From Culex pipiens pallens (lineage: Eukaryota > Arthropoda > Insecta > Diptera > Culicidae), in contig NC_068939.1 of NCBI RefSeq assembly GCF_016801865.2, positions 40,896,747 through 40,960,746 of the forward strand: 64,000 nt of DNA, given 5' to 3'. Positions 9,481 to 20,272 of this stretch are shown here, piece by piece. Numbering within the stretch: the stretch's first letter is position 1; every line of letters begins with the position of its first letter. Both the position numbers and the translations under genes were made by a program. Under the pieces are notes generated by a model. The model was not told the DNA's origin and did not search any database. It saw nothing but the letters and a program-made list of their open reading frames with translations.

Positions 9481-10030
9481 TTCAGCTGATCTGTCAATAA
9501 CGGAGTAGCAGCTCATTGGCAGTCAACCATGCTCATGCTCATGCTCATGCTCAAAAAGATCACATTTAATGCACTTTTGATCATAATTTGTATTTTGCGA
9601 GACCACTTCTCATCATTTTGTTGGCACACACAGTGACACACACGAGAATCCCTCAAACGCTTAATGAATATCGCCAAAATTAACTTTTCACTTTCGCTTA
9701 CTTTTTCACGGCGCTTAAGATATGAAATTGCTTCCAACTACCGGCAACATGTTCTTTTGATCATTAGTAAGGCACTCACTTGAAGAATAATCCCGAAAAA
9801 TGTAATAAATTAGCAAGCGCCATCAAAAAAACAAACGCGCCCAGTCGTTTGACGTTTCAATTTTCACTTTGCATTCCAATCGAAGGCTGAAGAAAACCGA
9901 GCGAGAGACGAAGGCAAAAAAGAACAAAGGCTGGCCGTCAACACCACCAGCAGCACAGCCAGCGATGCCAGGAAACTTTCCCTACAAATGCCACTTTTCG
10001 TGAGTGTTCGTTTGAACTGTCAGCGCAAAT

Positions 10031-12851
10031 GGCAACACTCGACAGAGTGTTGGAAGAAAAAAGAACTAAGCCGATATTAGAAAAATGGGCGTGGCCCAAT
10101 GCATTCGCCTCGATTAGAATAACCTTGGAAATTTTTTTTTGTTAAATGCTTGGTAAAGAAATAGAATAACTTTTAGTGAATGTGAAAATAAACCGAAATG
10201 TTCACAAAAACTTGCTCTACTCGTTGGTGTACTTGGTTTTAGTAAAATTCAAGGGAGACTCTAGATTATCCAGCATCATTCAAACACGACCGCTTATTAG
10301 GATTAAAATGGGTAGATTTCCCCTATGTATTTATTAATCAATACTGTTTTTTTTTTTCAAAAATTGAAATAATAGTCGCAAAAATTTTCAACATTATGTT
10401 TTGATGTAAAATTTAATTTGCAATCAAAATGTTCTTTAGTGATATTTTGATCAAGTGCACCGTTTTCAAGTTATAGCCATTTTTAGGTAATATTTTTAAA
10501 AAAGTCGCAGTTATCAATTTATTTAAATTAGTGTCCATGTTTGCCCACTTTTGAAAAAATATTTTTGAAAAGCTAAGAAAATTCTTTATATCTTGGGTGA
10601 GTTTTCAAAAACCCGTAAGAGCCACCGCGACCTCCGACACTAAAAATCATTTTTCTCCAAATTGTAACAAAATTCAATTCATTTAAAGTGCGGGGCACTT
10701 GAAAGACGTGTAGATGAACAATCTTAAACATGTTTTAAGTTGTGTTTTCGTAAATAGGTCGAATACCGAGAAAAAAAAGACTTTGTTTACGGCTTTTTGA
10801 AAACTAATCCGAGATATTTTGCTTTTTTTGCTGCGATCAACATATCGATTTTTTGAAAAAATCAGTATTGATTCAAAAACTCATAACTCAGTAAAAGATT
10901 TTTGCACATTTTGGAAATGTCTGAAAAGTTGACATTTGATGTTCCCAAATACATATCAGAAAATAAAAAAAAAACTAAAAAATAGGGTTTTTTTTAGCAA
11001 ATCAAGTTTTCGTAACAAAAAGTGAAATTAAAAATCTCCAAATTCTTACTTATGATTATACTTCTATTATACACTTCCAATTGCTCAAAAATGAACTTCG
11101 TTGCAATACACAGCTGAAATGAACTCAAAAACTCTGTAATGTACTCAAAACTAACACATTGTAATTTGATTATTCACCAATAAAACTGAATTGAATTGAA
11201 TTTAGAAAATTCTCCAATTTTTTTTTGCGAAGCCACCAAATCGATCAAAAAATACTTCAAAAGATATTCTTTGAAAAAAAAAATCAAGCTCGATTTATAA
11301 GTTTGTTTTTTTTGACAGTGAAATCAATCCAATTTTCTCTTAATTTTTCGAAGAAATAATTTCAAGGTGTGTTTTCTTCCAAAAATTATTTAAAGACTCT
11401 AAAAACTACTAAGCTGCTTAAAATTTTTAAATCTTGGCAACACTCGACAGAGTGTTGGAAGAAAAAAGAACTAAGCCGATATTAGAAAAATGGGCGTGGC
11501 CCAATGCATTCGCCTCGATTAGAATAACCTTGGAAATTTTTTTTGTTAAATGCTTGGTAAAGAAATAGAATAACTTTTAGTGAATGTGAAAATAAACAGA
11601 AATGTTCACAAAAACTTGCTCTACTCGTTGGTGTACTTGGTTTTAGTAAAATTCAAGGGAGACTCTAGATTATCCAGCATCATTCAAACACGACCGCTTA
11701 TTAGGATTAAAATGGGTAGATTTCCCCTATGTATTTATTAATCAATACTGTTTTTTTTTTTCAAAAATTGAAATAATAGTCGCAAAAATTTTCAACATTA
11801 TGTTTTGATGTAAAATTTAATTTGCAATCAAAATGTTCTTTAGTGATATTTTGATCAAGTGCACCGTTTTCAAGTTATAGCCATTTTTAGGTAATATTTT
11901 TAAAAAAGTCGCAGTTATCAATTTATTTAAATTAGTGCCCATGTTTGCCCACTTTTGAAAAAATATTTTTGAAAAGCTAAGAAAATTCTTTATATCTTGG
12001 GTGAGTTTTCAAAAACCCGTAAGAGCCACCGCGACCTCCGACACTAAAAATCATTTTTCTCCAAATTGTAACAAAATTCAATTCATTTAAAGTGCGGGGC
12101 ACTTGAAAGACGTGTAGATGAACAATCTTAAACATGTTTTAAGTTGTGTTTTCGTAAATAGGTCGAATACCGAGAAAAAAAAGACTTTGTTTACCATTGG
12201 CTCTTACGGCTTTTTGAAAACTAATCCGAGATATTTTGCTTTTTTTGCTGCGATCAACATATCGATTTTTTGAAAAAATCAGTATTGATTCAAAAACTCA
12301 TAACTCAGTAAAAGATTTTTGCACATTTTGGAAATGTCTGAAAAGTTGACATTTGATGTTCCCAAATACATATCAGAAAATAAAAAAAAAAACTAAAAAA
12401 TAGGGTTTTTTTTAGCAAATCAAGTTTTCGTAACAAAAAGTGAAATTAAAAATCTCCAAATTCTTACTTATGATTATACTTCTATTATACACTTCCAATT
12501 GCTCAAAAATGAACTTCGTTGCAATACACAGCTGAAATGAACTCAAAAACTCTGTAATGTACTCAAAACTAACACATTGTAATTTGATTATTCACCAATA
12601 AAACTGAATTGAATTGAATTTAGAAAATTCTCCAATTTTTTTTGCGAAGCCACCAAATCGATCAAAAAATACTTCAAAAGATATTCTTTGAAAAAAAATC
12701 AAGCTCGATTTATAAGTTTGTTTTTTTTTGACAGTGAAATCAACCCAATTTTCTCTTAATTTTTCGAAGAAATAATTTCAAGGTGTGTTTTCTTCCAAAA
12801 ATTATTTAAAGACTCTAAAAACTACTAAGCTGCTTAAAATTTTTAAATCTT
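10031..12851 (+). repeat. 1.4-kb direct tandem duplication
   Basis: 10031-11435 (1405 bp) and 11436-12851 (1416 bp) are nearly identical, both starting GGCAACACTCGACAGAGTG and ending GCTTAAAATTTTTAAATCTT. Differences seen include single substitutions (ACCGAAATG/ACAGAAATG), homopolymer length changes and an insertion of about 13 bp near 12196 (CATTGGCTCTTAC). The event is therefore recent. No ORF above background is inside. Confidence 0.9.
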
Positions 12852-12881
12852 GATAAGATTCATTTTATTAAAAAATCTTTA

Positions 12882-13054
12882 AGGCCGTTGCAAATATTTT
12901 TCAAAGTTGATGATTGCAAAACAACTGGGTAGGTATATGATGCATTTTAAAACACTTTTTTCATTCAAATGTTGACACCGTTGCATGTAAATGCATGTAA
13001 ATGACTTTGCTCAGAGTCGAGGGACATAAACTTCAAAAAATATTTGCAACGGCC
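12882..13054. mobile_element. Short MITE, AGGCCGTTGCAAATATTTTT TIR
   Basis: The left end AGGCCGTTGCAAATATTTTT is matched by the complement of AAAAAATATTTGCAACGGCCT at the right, about 28 bp of TIR. Its internal block GATTGCAAAACAACT...TTTTAAAACACTTTTTTCATT is shared with 54898-55382 and 41787-42110. Confidence 0.75.
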
Positions 13055-13299
13055 TAAATGTATATTAAAATACGATAAAATAATCTCAATTTTAATGTCT
13101 TTATAACAGCATACAATTCAGCCAGATCTTCTTGATATTTAATAAAATATAAATGAAAGAGATTTTATATCAAAATTATCAACATATAGTCCTTTTAAAT
13201 TTGACAATTCTATTGAAGGTTTGCGACCCTAGTTTCAAAACACGGAAAAAGTTGGGAGAAAGATTGTTAAAAATTTACAAAAAAAGTGATATGTTTTAG
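13055..13299. other. AT-rich spacer
   Basis: AT-rich sequence with no recognisable gene or terminal repeat. Confidence 0.4.
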
Positions 13300-13920
13300 C
13301 ATTAGCATTTGGAGGACGCCCCACCATGGTGCATCGGAAGGCTCCACAACGCTTATCCCACTGTTTGGTGTGGTTGTATTAGACCCTCATCCGGAACAAT
13401 AATCCAACACGGGAGATACCATGTCTTCATCTTTTTGATGAGTGTGTAATACTACCCAGGGCATAAGGGGGTCCTGGCCGGGTCCAAGCTATCCTCAGGA
13501 ATGGGAAGGATCGTTAGTAAACACCTATCTAATGTGCGCAAGGATCCCTACGTCACCTTAGTGGTATAGATGTTTGTAGGGAGGTTTTGGACTCAATGTT
13601 AGTAGGAGAGGTAGGATACACCTCGAAAGGCGTTGTGGGTTGGTTGCACTAGCGTGTCCAGATCCTCAAGGAAGGTGGGGCAACAATATGAGCGTTTTGA
13701 AAATTTCGTCGTTTATGGACACCCCCTTGGCAATTTTAGAACAAATTTCTGAGGATGGTGGGGCAACTGCCCCATGTTGCCCCACCCTGGGCACGCTAGT
13801 GGTTGGTTGTATCAGTATTCCTAATTCCAGTCTAGGCTTACCAAGTCGCCACGGCCTAGTGGTTAGCATTTTTGCTTACCAATCCAAAGGACGGGGGTTC
13901 GAACCCCGCCTCCAGAGACT
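13300..13920 (+). repeat. tRNA-related dispersed element, MITE-interrupted
   Basis: 13852-13917 is tRNA-like. GCCTAGTGGTTAGCAT resembles an A box and GGGTTCGAACCCC a B box, followed by a short downstream sequence. The preceding 500 bp is GC-richer than its flanks (for example GGTCCTGGCCGGGTCCAAGC) and is read as part of the same repeat or an adjoining one. A 155-bp MITE interrupts it at 13647. The anticodon stem is degenerate, so it is not a functional tRNA gene. Confidence 0.5.
13647..13801. mobile_element. 155-bp hAT-like MITE, TSD GTTGGTTG
   Basis: Ends CACTAGCGTGTCC and GGGCACGCTAGTG are inverted repeats, with a second inner pair AGGTGGGGCAAC/GTTGCCCCACC. GTTGGTTG at 13639-13646 is repeated at 13802-13809, an 8-bp target duplication as made by hAT transposases. 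Removing it restores continuous host sequence. Confidence 0.85.
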
Positions 13921-14223
13921 TTGATTTTTCATTCATATTCAGCATTTCAAGTATTTCTGTGTCCTTAACTTTCTACAAAAAAAGTGATATTTTTTGAACC
14001 ATTTTCAAGTGATTTTAATAACATTCCTCGGAGAGGAAGCCAAAAAGTGGGGAAATTCACAGCAAACTAGTTGCATTTTGGTTAACAAAAACTTTAAATA
14101 AAATTTGTATCAGCCTTATGATACAAAATAAACCATTTCGTTTTTAAAACTATAGTAAATTCCCAAATGATTTATTTTTAAAAAAAAGCTTGAAAACTAA
14201 TCAAAAACACGTGAACATCTTTA
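13921..14223. other. AT-rich spacer
   Basis: No gene or defined repeat border is seen. Confidence 0.35.
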
Positions 14224-14492
14224 CTGCCCACCATTGAAAAAACGGCTAATATCCACTTTTGGCAAAAACGAGATATTAGCACCAGGTGGTAGATGATGTT
14301 CCAACGCATCTTCTGGAACTTGAATTTCACTGAAATAGTGTTTAGATTTGGCTGCCGATGCGAAAAACCAAACGGCTAATATGCCACTCTTATGGGAAAT
14401 TGCCTTGACAGAGATTTTGTGACAAACACTAAAACGCGTTTTTCTCGGAATACTTGATTTGGCATAATAGCCGAATTTTCAATTATGGGCAG
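14224..14492 (-). mobile_element. 269-bp MITE, CTGCCCA TIR, TSD TTTA
   Basis: Reverse-orientation copy of the element at 3627-3895, with the same length and few differences. TTTA at 14220-14223 and 14493-14496 is the 4-bp target duplication. Confidence 0.88.
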
Positions 14493-14689
14493 TTTAGGTG
14501 TGTTAGTTTCTAAATCTGTGTTTTAAAAAAATCATTTAAATATAAATTTCTGCAATTAATTTGTAAATATTCGTCCTTTTTTTCCTTTTTTATTCGCTGA
14601 TTAAACTTAAAAGTAAGCTAGCTCTAAATTTTTCATTATTTAATTTTGTTTTCAAAGCAAGATACTTCACACAAATTTAATTTAGATTT

Positions 14690-15275
14690 TGAAAGAACGA
14701 AAGTTGACCCAACGATTGTTGCATTTCGTCGTTGTCGTGCTATCTTGTCGCACGTGCATTTCGTGCCAAATTGAGTTAAGAACGCCATTTTGTGCAACTC
14801 ACAATGCCTTACCATTTGACTTTCACAGACCCAAAAAATCGATTTCAATGTTAAGATTTTTTGTTTGCAAAAATTGTACATGCAGTGTGTAATATTAAGT
14901 GTTTATTTTGACGAAAGTGATGTGCATGCTTTTCCATGCGATTTTACCATCGGATTTTTTGCTGTGTGTAGTGTAGTAGTGTCTTGTAGTGCTATTTTGA
15001 CACACCCTGAAAATGACCCTGAAAGTGCGACAACTGGCCAAAGGGATTTCAGGTCAGAACGCGTTTGACACACGTACATGCCCGACTACCTTAAACTAAA
15101 TTTCGGGACAATATAAAGAAAGGTCAACCAAACAAAACGTGCTTGTTATTGTTTACATTGCGTGCTCTGGCTTTTGTTTATTCAAGGTCAAACATTAAAA
15201 CGCTTTTTTTTCTCGGAACGTCAAAAAGCAACGTACAACAAGATAGCACGACAACGTCGATTTGTTAACTGTGTA
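14690..15275. mobile_element. Foldback with GTCGTGCTATCTTG arms
   Basis: CGTCGTTGTCGTGCTATCTTG near 14730 is inverted at CAAGATAGCACGACAACGTCG near 15238, each within a longer imperfect match. The intervening 480 bp has no recognisable protein. Exact ends and target duplication were not resolved. Confidence 0.5.
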
Positions 15276-16119
15276 ATAAAGGTCATTTCAATTTTCAGCA
15301 CAAACTCAAAACAATCATGGCATTTTGTGACAATCTATTATTACTTCGTCATAAAAGCACAATACCGTTCTGTGATTGCTTGCCCAAACAACCCACCCGA
15401 CATGCCGACAAATACTGTCACCGTGAGTGGATACATAAATAAACAATTTGTAGTGCAAACAAGCGCCGGTTCCGGTGCCCAAACAGATCCATTTGCCAAC
15501 AACAGTCAGTCAAATTGTTGGTTTTCACTTTACCTGGCGTTTTTTTTATTTGCATTCTCACAAAACCCACAACCTTATCAGCTCGAAAGCAAAGCGGCAG
15601 GTAATTCCCACCCCATTATAAACCGATAACAAACTGAAGCAATTTGGCAATTGACCAAAAATGAGCGTATCAATTTTGGGGTTCACAACGAAAAACCCCT
15701 CCGTGAAAAATCCACATTTTAAGTTGCAGGTAATTCGAATTTAAACGCTCAGGCGTGGCTAATTCAAATGCGCGCACCATTGATATAAACCGGTTCATCA
15801 AAAAGCCGGGGCTCTCTGTTTGCGGTTTCATTCACAAGTTAGAGCAGCTACGTAGGCTTATTGTTGCTTTGCGCACCGGCCGGATGATTTCCATGCTGTA
15901 CTATAGAGTGGCTGCACCTGGCATTAGATTAGTTGAACAGTCGTAGAATTGTTGGCGAACACTTGAGTGTCCAGAAAAACATAGATGCTCATTGTGAAAA
16001 ATAACTTGAAAATTGAGTGTTTATCACTTGAGCAGGTTTTTGTTGATCTATCTCTGAAAAAATTAATTATATTTTCAAACAATCTCAAGCACTTCACTAA
16101 ATTAAAACCCCATCTGTCG
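15276..16119. other. Relatively repeat-poor, unassigned
   Basis: Sequence of mixed composition without inverted-repeat borders. Short open frames exist (for example 15370-15629) but show no domain, no splice context and no conserved features. It could hold regulatory DNA. Nothing is assignable. Confidence 0.35.
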
Positions 16120-16336
16120 TGGGTCTCGTGGCGCAGGGGTAGCGGCTTCGGCTGCCGATCCCGATGATGCTATGAGACGCGGGTTCGATTCCCGCCTTAT
16201 CCACTGAGCTTCTATCGGATGGTGAAGTAAAACGTCGGTCCCGGTTTCTCCTGTCTCGTCAGAGGCGCTGGAGCAGAAATCCCACGTTAGAGGAAGGCCA
16301 TGCCCCGGGGGGCGTAGTGCCAATAGTTTCGTTTTT
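16120..16336 (+). mobile_element. tRNA-derived SINE, TSD CATCTGTCG
   Basis: The head has pol III boxes: GTGGCGCAGGGGTAGC (A-like) and GCGGGTTCGATTCCC (B). The body ends in TAGTTTCGTTTTT. CATCTGTCG at 16111-16119 recurs at 16337-16345, a 9-bp target duplication. An almost identical copy is at 30126-30348. The antisense frame across it is a by-product. Confidence 0.9.
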
Positions 16337-16345
16337 CATCTGTCG

Positions 16346-16657
16346 CAAGATTAAATGTGTATAAGAAATTACAAGCATAGTTTCCAATAATTTTAAATTT
16401 AAGTATATTTTAAAAGGCAAAAATATCTAAAAAATGCCTCTTGATGTCTCAAGCCATCAAAATAAAACATTTAGGCAAAAATGCAAAATTCATTCGGTTT
16501 GGTGTTCAGGGTGGCCACTCAAGTCAGAAAATTAGAAGAATCAGAAATGTTAGCATTTTTCACTCATTTAACGGAAAAAGCCCACAAAGGTCCCATAAGC
16601 TGCGGGTTTGGCCCAACTGTGCAAAAATAGCAAAAAAAATGGATCAAAAGACCTTAG
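16346..16657. other. Spacer with degenerate repeat motifs
   Basis: It contains TTCAGGGTGGCCACTCAAGTC, related to AGGGTGACCACTCAAGTCGGG at 29513. No gene is seen. Confidence 0.35.
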
Positions 16658-18287
16658 AGCAATTCCAGCTCAAATCAGGAATTTTTCTGATACTGATTCT
16701 GATACTTTTGTACCCGACCCTCTCCGATTTCAATGAAACTTTGTAGACATGTTATCCTAGGCCTATAAAACCCATTTTTGTGCATATGGAGCAAATAGTA
16801 CTCGAGAATAACATTTGAGAAGGGCGTAAGGTATTTAAATATTTTTGTATTCTGTAATTTAAAAATTACTGTATCTCAAAGCCGTTGCGTCGTATCAAAA
16901 AGTGGTCAAAGACAAACTTGTAGGAAATTGGACGGGCTTTCTGAAAAAAATACACTGAAACAATAATACACGCCACATCTATGAGATTTTTTGATTTTTA
17001 AGTCTAAAACTTTAATTTGAAGGTGATGTCACGATTTTTTTTCGTTCAAAATTTTTGAGGAAATAGCCTAAAATGTTACTAAAAGACTGACGAAAAATGT
17101 CTCTCCTAAAAAAATACAAAAATCATTTACTAAAACTGTTTTTTTGAAAAGTGGTCTAAACGTCAAAATTTTTAAAAACCGGTAGTGGGAATCGATTCTC
17201 CAGACAATTTTACATAAAAGTCTCCATATTGACCACTGTCCTATGTCCAATCCTTGGGAAGATACAGCGGTTTTAAAAATAATTTTTTTGAAAAAACGGG
17301 ATTTTTGGTGGTTTTTGACAATTTCTATATGACAGACTTGGTTTTCAGTCTCGTAAATATTTTTAACGGGAAGCTCGTCCAATTTCCCATAAGTTTGCCT
17401 TTGACAGCATGTCAATTGGATGTAAGGACTTACAGATATAAGCTTAATTACATTGCTTATAACTGAAAATAGAATATTTTTTTCAGTGTGGTAGAAACCA
17501 GGATAGTAAATTTGATTACGTAAATATAAAAACGATATAAATCAAAAAGCTGTCAAAGGCAAACTTATGGAAAATTGGACGAGCTTTCCGGTAAAAATAT
17601 TTACGAGACTGAAAACCCAAGTCTGTCATATAGAAAATGCCAAAAACCACCAAAAATCCAGTTTTTCAACATTTTTATTTTTAAAACCGCTGTATCTTCC
17701 CAAGGATTGGACATAGGACAATGGTCAATATGGAGACTTTTATGTAAAATTATCTGGGGAATCGATTCCCACTACCGGTTTTTAAACATTTTGACGTTTA
17801 GACCACTTTTAAAAAAAACAGTTTTAGTAAATGATTTTTGTATTTTTTTAGGAGAGACATACCATCCTGCATTTTTCGTCAGTCTTTTGGTAACATCTTA
17901 GGGTATTTCCTCAAAAATTTTGAGCGAAAAAAAAATCGTGACATCACCTTCAAATTTAACTATTAAACTTAAAAATTGAAAATGACATAAAAGTCGCGTG
18001 TATTTTTGTTTCAGTGTATTTTTATCAGAAAGCCCGTCCAATTTCCTACAAGTTTGTTTTTGACCACTTTTTGATACGATGCAACGGCTTCGAGATACAG
18101 TAATTTTTAAATTGCAAAATACTAAAATATTTAAATACCTTACGCCCTTCTCAAATGTTATTCTCGAGTACTATTGGCTCCATATACACAAAAATGACTT
18201 AAACATGTCTACAAAGTTTCATTGAAATTGGAGAGGGTCGGGTACAAAAGTACCAGAAAAAATCCTGATTTGAGCTGGAATTGCTCC
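16658..18287. mobile_element. 1.63-kb foldback with ~740-bp arms
   Basis: The left arm 16658-17408 and right arm 17550-18287 are inverted copies at high identity, from GAGCAATTCCAGCTCAAATC to the complement of GGAATTGCTC. The loop is only about 140 bp. Landmarks seen in both arms include GAGAAGGGCGTAAGGTATTT, GGTGATGTCACGATT and CTCGTCCAATTTC. TTA flanks both ends (16654-16656 and 18288-18290), possibly a 3-bp target duplication. No transposase is encoded. Degenerate relatives lie at 3345-4735 and 44980-45650. Confidence 0.85.
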
Positions 18288-18722
18288 TTAACAAAAACAA
18301 GGAAAAAAACAGTTCTTTTAAATTAAAAGGTTAAAATTACACATTTTTTTCTGACATAAAAGATGTACACCTTTCCAGATGTAATATCTCCATGATTTTT
18401 TTTTTCTGTGTATGCCTATGTCAAAAGAAGCCTACAAAATGTATTGTCTGATCAATTTGAAGCTGAAAAAACTCAAATTTTTGTTTGTTTTTTTTTTGCC
18501 TAAAAGTGTAATTCTCAACACACGAAATAAAAAAACGTATTTCAAAATCTTAGATTTTTTTCTTGTTTTATGGGACAAAAAAGAACATCTAATGTGCTAA
18601 AATTAAAGATGGTGCAAAATCAGCTACCTGAGCTACACAATTTTGAAAAAAAAACTTTCGAACTAAATTTAAAAAATATTCAATGTTGGAAAATAAAAGT
18701 TTTGAGAAATTGACTGTTCTTT
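18288..18722. other. AT-rich spacer
   Basis: Fragments of the CAAAAGAAGCC...GTCTGATCAATTT dispersed family occur near 18420-18455. No gene. Confidence 0.35.
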
Positions 18723-19153
18723 TACACAGAAAAAAAATGATGGTGATATTCATCAGGGAATGGTGACAAATTCTGTGTCAAAAAAATTATGAATTTCTGC
18801 GGTTAAAATGATGAATTTTCATCAGGTTCACATTTTTTTATGTAATATTTCTTTAAAAAAAGAGGTAATATTCAACCTACCAAATTTTCAACATTCCTAA
18901 ATTAAACTTTTTTTTCTGTGCACAGAAAAAAAAGTTGAATTTTGGAATGGTGAAAATTTGGTAGGTTGAATATTACCTCTTTTTTAAAAGTAATATTACA
19001 TAAAAAAATGTGTAAAAACGTGAACCTGATGAATATTCATCAAAAACTGATGAAAATTCATAATTTTCTGGGGTAAAATTCATCATTTTTTTCAGCCACA
19101 AAATCTGTCACCATTTCCTGATGAATATTACCATGATTTTTTTTCAGAGTGTA
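18723..19153. mobile_element. 431-bp near-perfect palindromic MITE
   Basis: The two halves are inverted copies meeting at the perfect palindrome TTTTTTCTGTGCACAGAAAAAA near 18920. The outer ends are TACACAGAAAAAAAATGATGG and the complement of ATCATGGT...CAGAGTGTA. There is essentially no loop, so the element is one long hairpin. Confidence 0.85.
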
Positions 19154-19584
19154 TATAAAAGAAATTAAAAAAAAAGTCAAGGGTATCCTATTGAGACGGC
19201 TAAAACAATTAATTTGGAAATTTTTCAATTTTTGGACTGGAATTTTTGATTCTCAACCTTTCAAAAATATTTTTTCACGGGTGCTTTTCCTTTATGAAGT
19301 ATTTTTAAATTACAAAAAAACAAACATTATTTGGAAAAAATGGCAAAACGTCTAAAACTTGTGAACGGTGCATTTTATCACAAAATGCGATAAGAAATTT
19401 TCGATTCCAAAACTGATTTTTCATTTAAAAATGATTTTCACAGTTCTCTTTAATCAAATAATAAAATTAAAAAAATAGAAATTTGGCAAAAATGGCTTCT
19501 TTTGACATGAGGCATGAAAAGATCTGAAAACTTAAATTTTCCTTTTTCTGTTTTTTTTTTTTTTGTTAATTGCCGCTGTATCTC
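19154..19584. other. AT-rich spacer
   Basis: Poly-A/T-rich sequence; short frames are composed of Lys/Phe/Leu and look non-coding. Nothing recognised. Confidence 0.35.
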
Positions 19585-19790
19585 AGCGGGAACCGTGGTG
19601 TAGGGTTAAGCGTGGTTGCCTCTCACCCAGTCGGCTTGGGTTCGATTCCAGACGGTCCCGGTGACATTTTTCGAGACGAGATTTGTCTGACCACGCCTTC
19701 CGTCGGACGGGGAAGCAAATGTTGGCCCCGGTCTAACCTGGAGGGTTAGGTCGTTAGCTCAGTCCAGATGTAGGAGTCGTCTCCCTGGGT
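19585..19790 (+). mobile_element. tRNA-derived SINE (Glu/Asp-like head)
   Basis: AACCGTGGTGTAGGGTTAAGCG is an A-box-like start, followed by CTCTCACCCAGTCGG and the B box TTGGGTTCGATTCCAG. The body TTTTTCGAGACGAGATTTGT recurs in a truncated copy at 28650. The CTCTCACCCAG segment resembles a glutamate/aspartate tRNA anticodon arm. Confidence 0.65.
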
Positions 19791-19794
19791 CCTG

Positions 19795-19985
19795 TCTCGG
19801 TGGAGTCGCTGGTAGGCAGTTGGACTAACAATCCAAAGGTCGTCAGTTCGAATCCCGGGGTGGATGGAAGCTGAGGTGTAAAAAGAGGTTTGCAATTGCC
19901 TCAACAATCAAGCCAACGGACACCTAGTTTCGAGTAGGATTTTCGCAATCGAAAACGCCAAGGTAATGCTATAGAGCGAATAATT
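19795..19985 (+). mobile_element. tRNA-Val-derived SINE
   Basis: GTTGGACTAACAATCCAAAG gives a 5-bp anticodon stem with loop CTAACAA (AAC, valine), then the B box CAGTTCGAATCCCGG. A related copy at 41396-41545 has CTCACAA. The downstream part contains AAAACGCCAAGGTAATGCTATAGAGC, which is also present there. It is tRNA-related, not a tRNA gene. Confidence 0.65.
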
Positions 19986-20272
19986 TGATTGATCTCAGCA
20001 ACCAGAGGTCCAACCTTCATTATCTATTAGACAATGTTATAGCAAGTTTTCTGAACTGTTGAACATTTTGTTTTCAGAAATGGTTACCCAGGGTCACTAT
20101 TTTTAAAAATCGAAAAAACTGAAAATATTCCGCTGAAATCAAATTTTTTCTTGAACACGAGGCACTTTATCAAAAAATCTGTAAAGTAGGACTTTTCAAT
20201 TGCAAATTCTTAAAAACATTTTTTTTATGAGGATAATTCTCTACCAACTCAAACGAAATCGGGAAAAGTTGT

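Larger units (their letters stand above)
8105..9551 (+). mobile_element. Short non-LTR-type retroelement, 30-bp TSD
   Basis: Exact copies of a 30-bp sequence (CAAAAAGATCACATTTAATG...) flank this segment at 8075-8104 and 9552-9581, so the borders are firm. The element begins with six head-to-tail monomers, continues with three conserved hairpins and a 53-codon reading frame, and ends in a CATGCT simple-repeat tail. A long variable target duplication plus a simple-repeat tail is the signature of target-primed reverse transcription. No reverse transcriptase is encoded, so it must be moved by another element's machinery. A second copy lies on the minus strand at 63492-64000, running out of the window. 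Confidence 0.85.
7944..10330 (+). repeat. Dispersed repeat, interrupted by retroelement
   Basis: 7944-8104 plus 9582-10330 matches, as reverse complement and with substitutions, 31655-32760. Shared landmarks are CTGACCAAAAAGATCA, CTTCCAACTACCGGCAACATG, AATTAGCAAGCGC, and GGGCGTGGCCCA near the end. The first part is separated from the second by the 1.45-kb retroelement inserted at 8104/8105. No ORF of note. Confidence 0.6.

Noticed and set aside
13852..13917. Functional tRNA gene
   Set aside because: A and B boxes are present, but the anticodon arm does not form a proper 5-bp stem with a 7-base loop.
13640..13924. 94-codon plus-strand ORF
   Set aside because: It runs through a hAT-like MITE and a tRNA-like repeat; removing the MITE destroys it.
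15162..15629. 155-codon plus-strand ORF
   Set aside because: Begins inside a foldback arm and shows no domain or codon bias. The DNA appears non-coding.
16102..16323. 73-codon minus-strand frame (and its twin at 30.1 kb) resembling a protein
   Set aside because: It is the antisense of a tRNA-derived SINE present in two near-identical copies; its open frame follows the SINE sequence.
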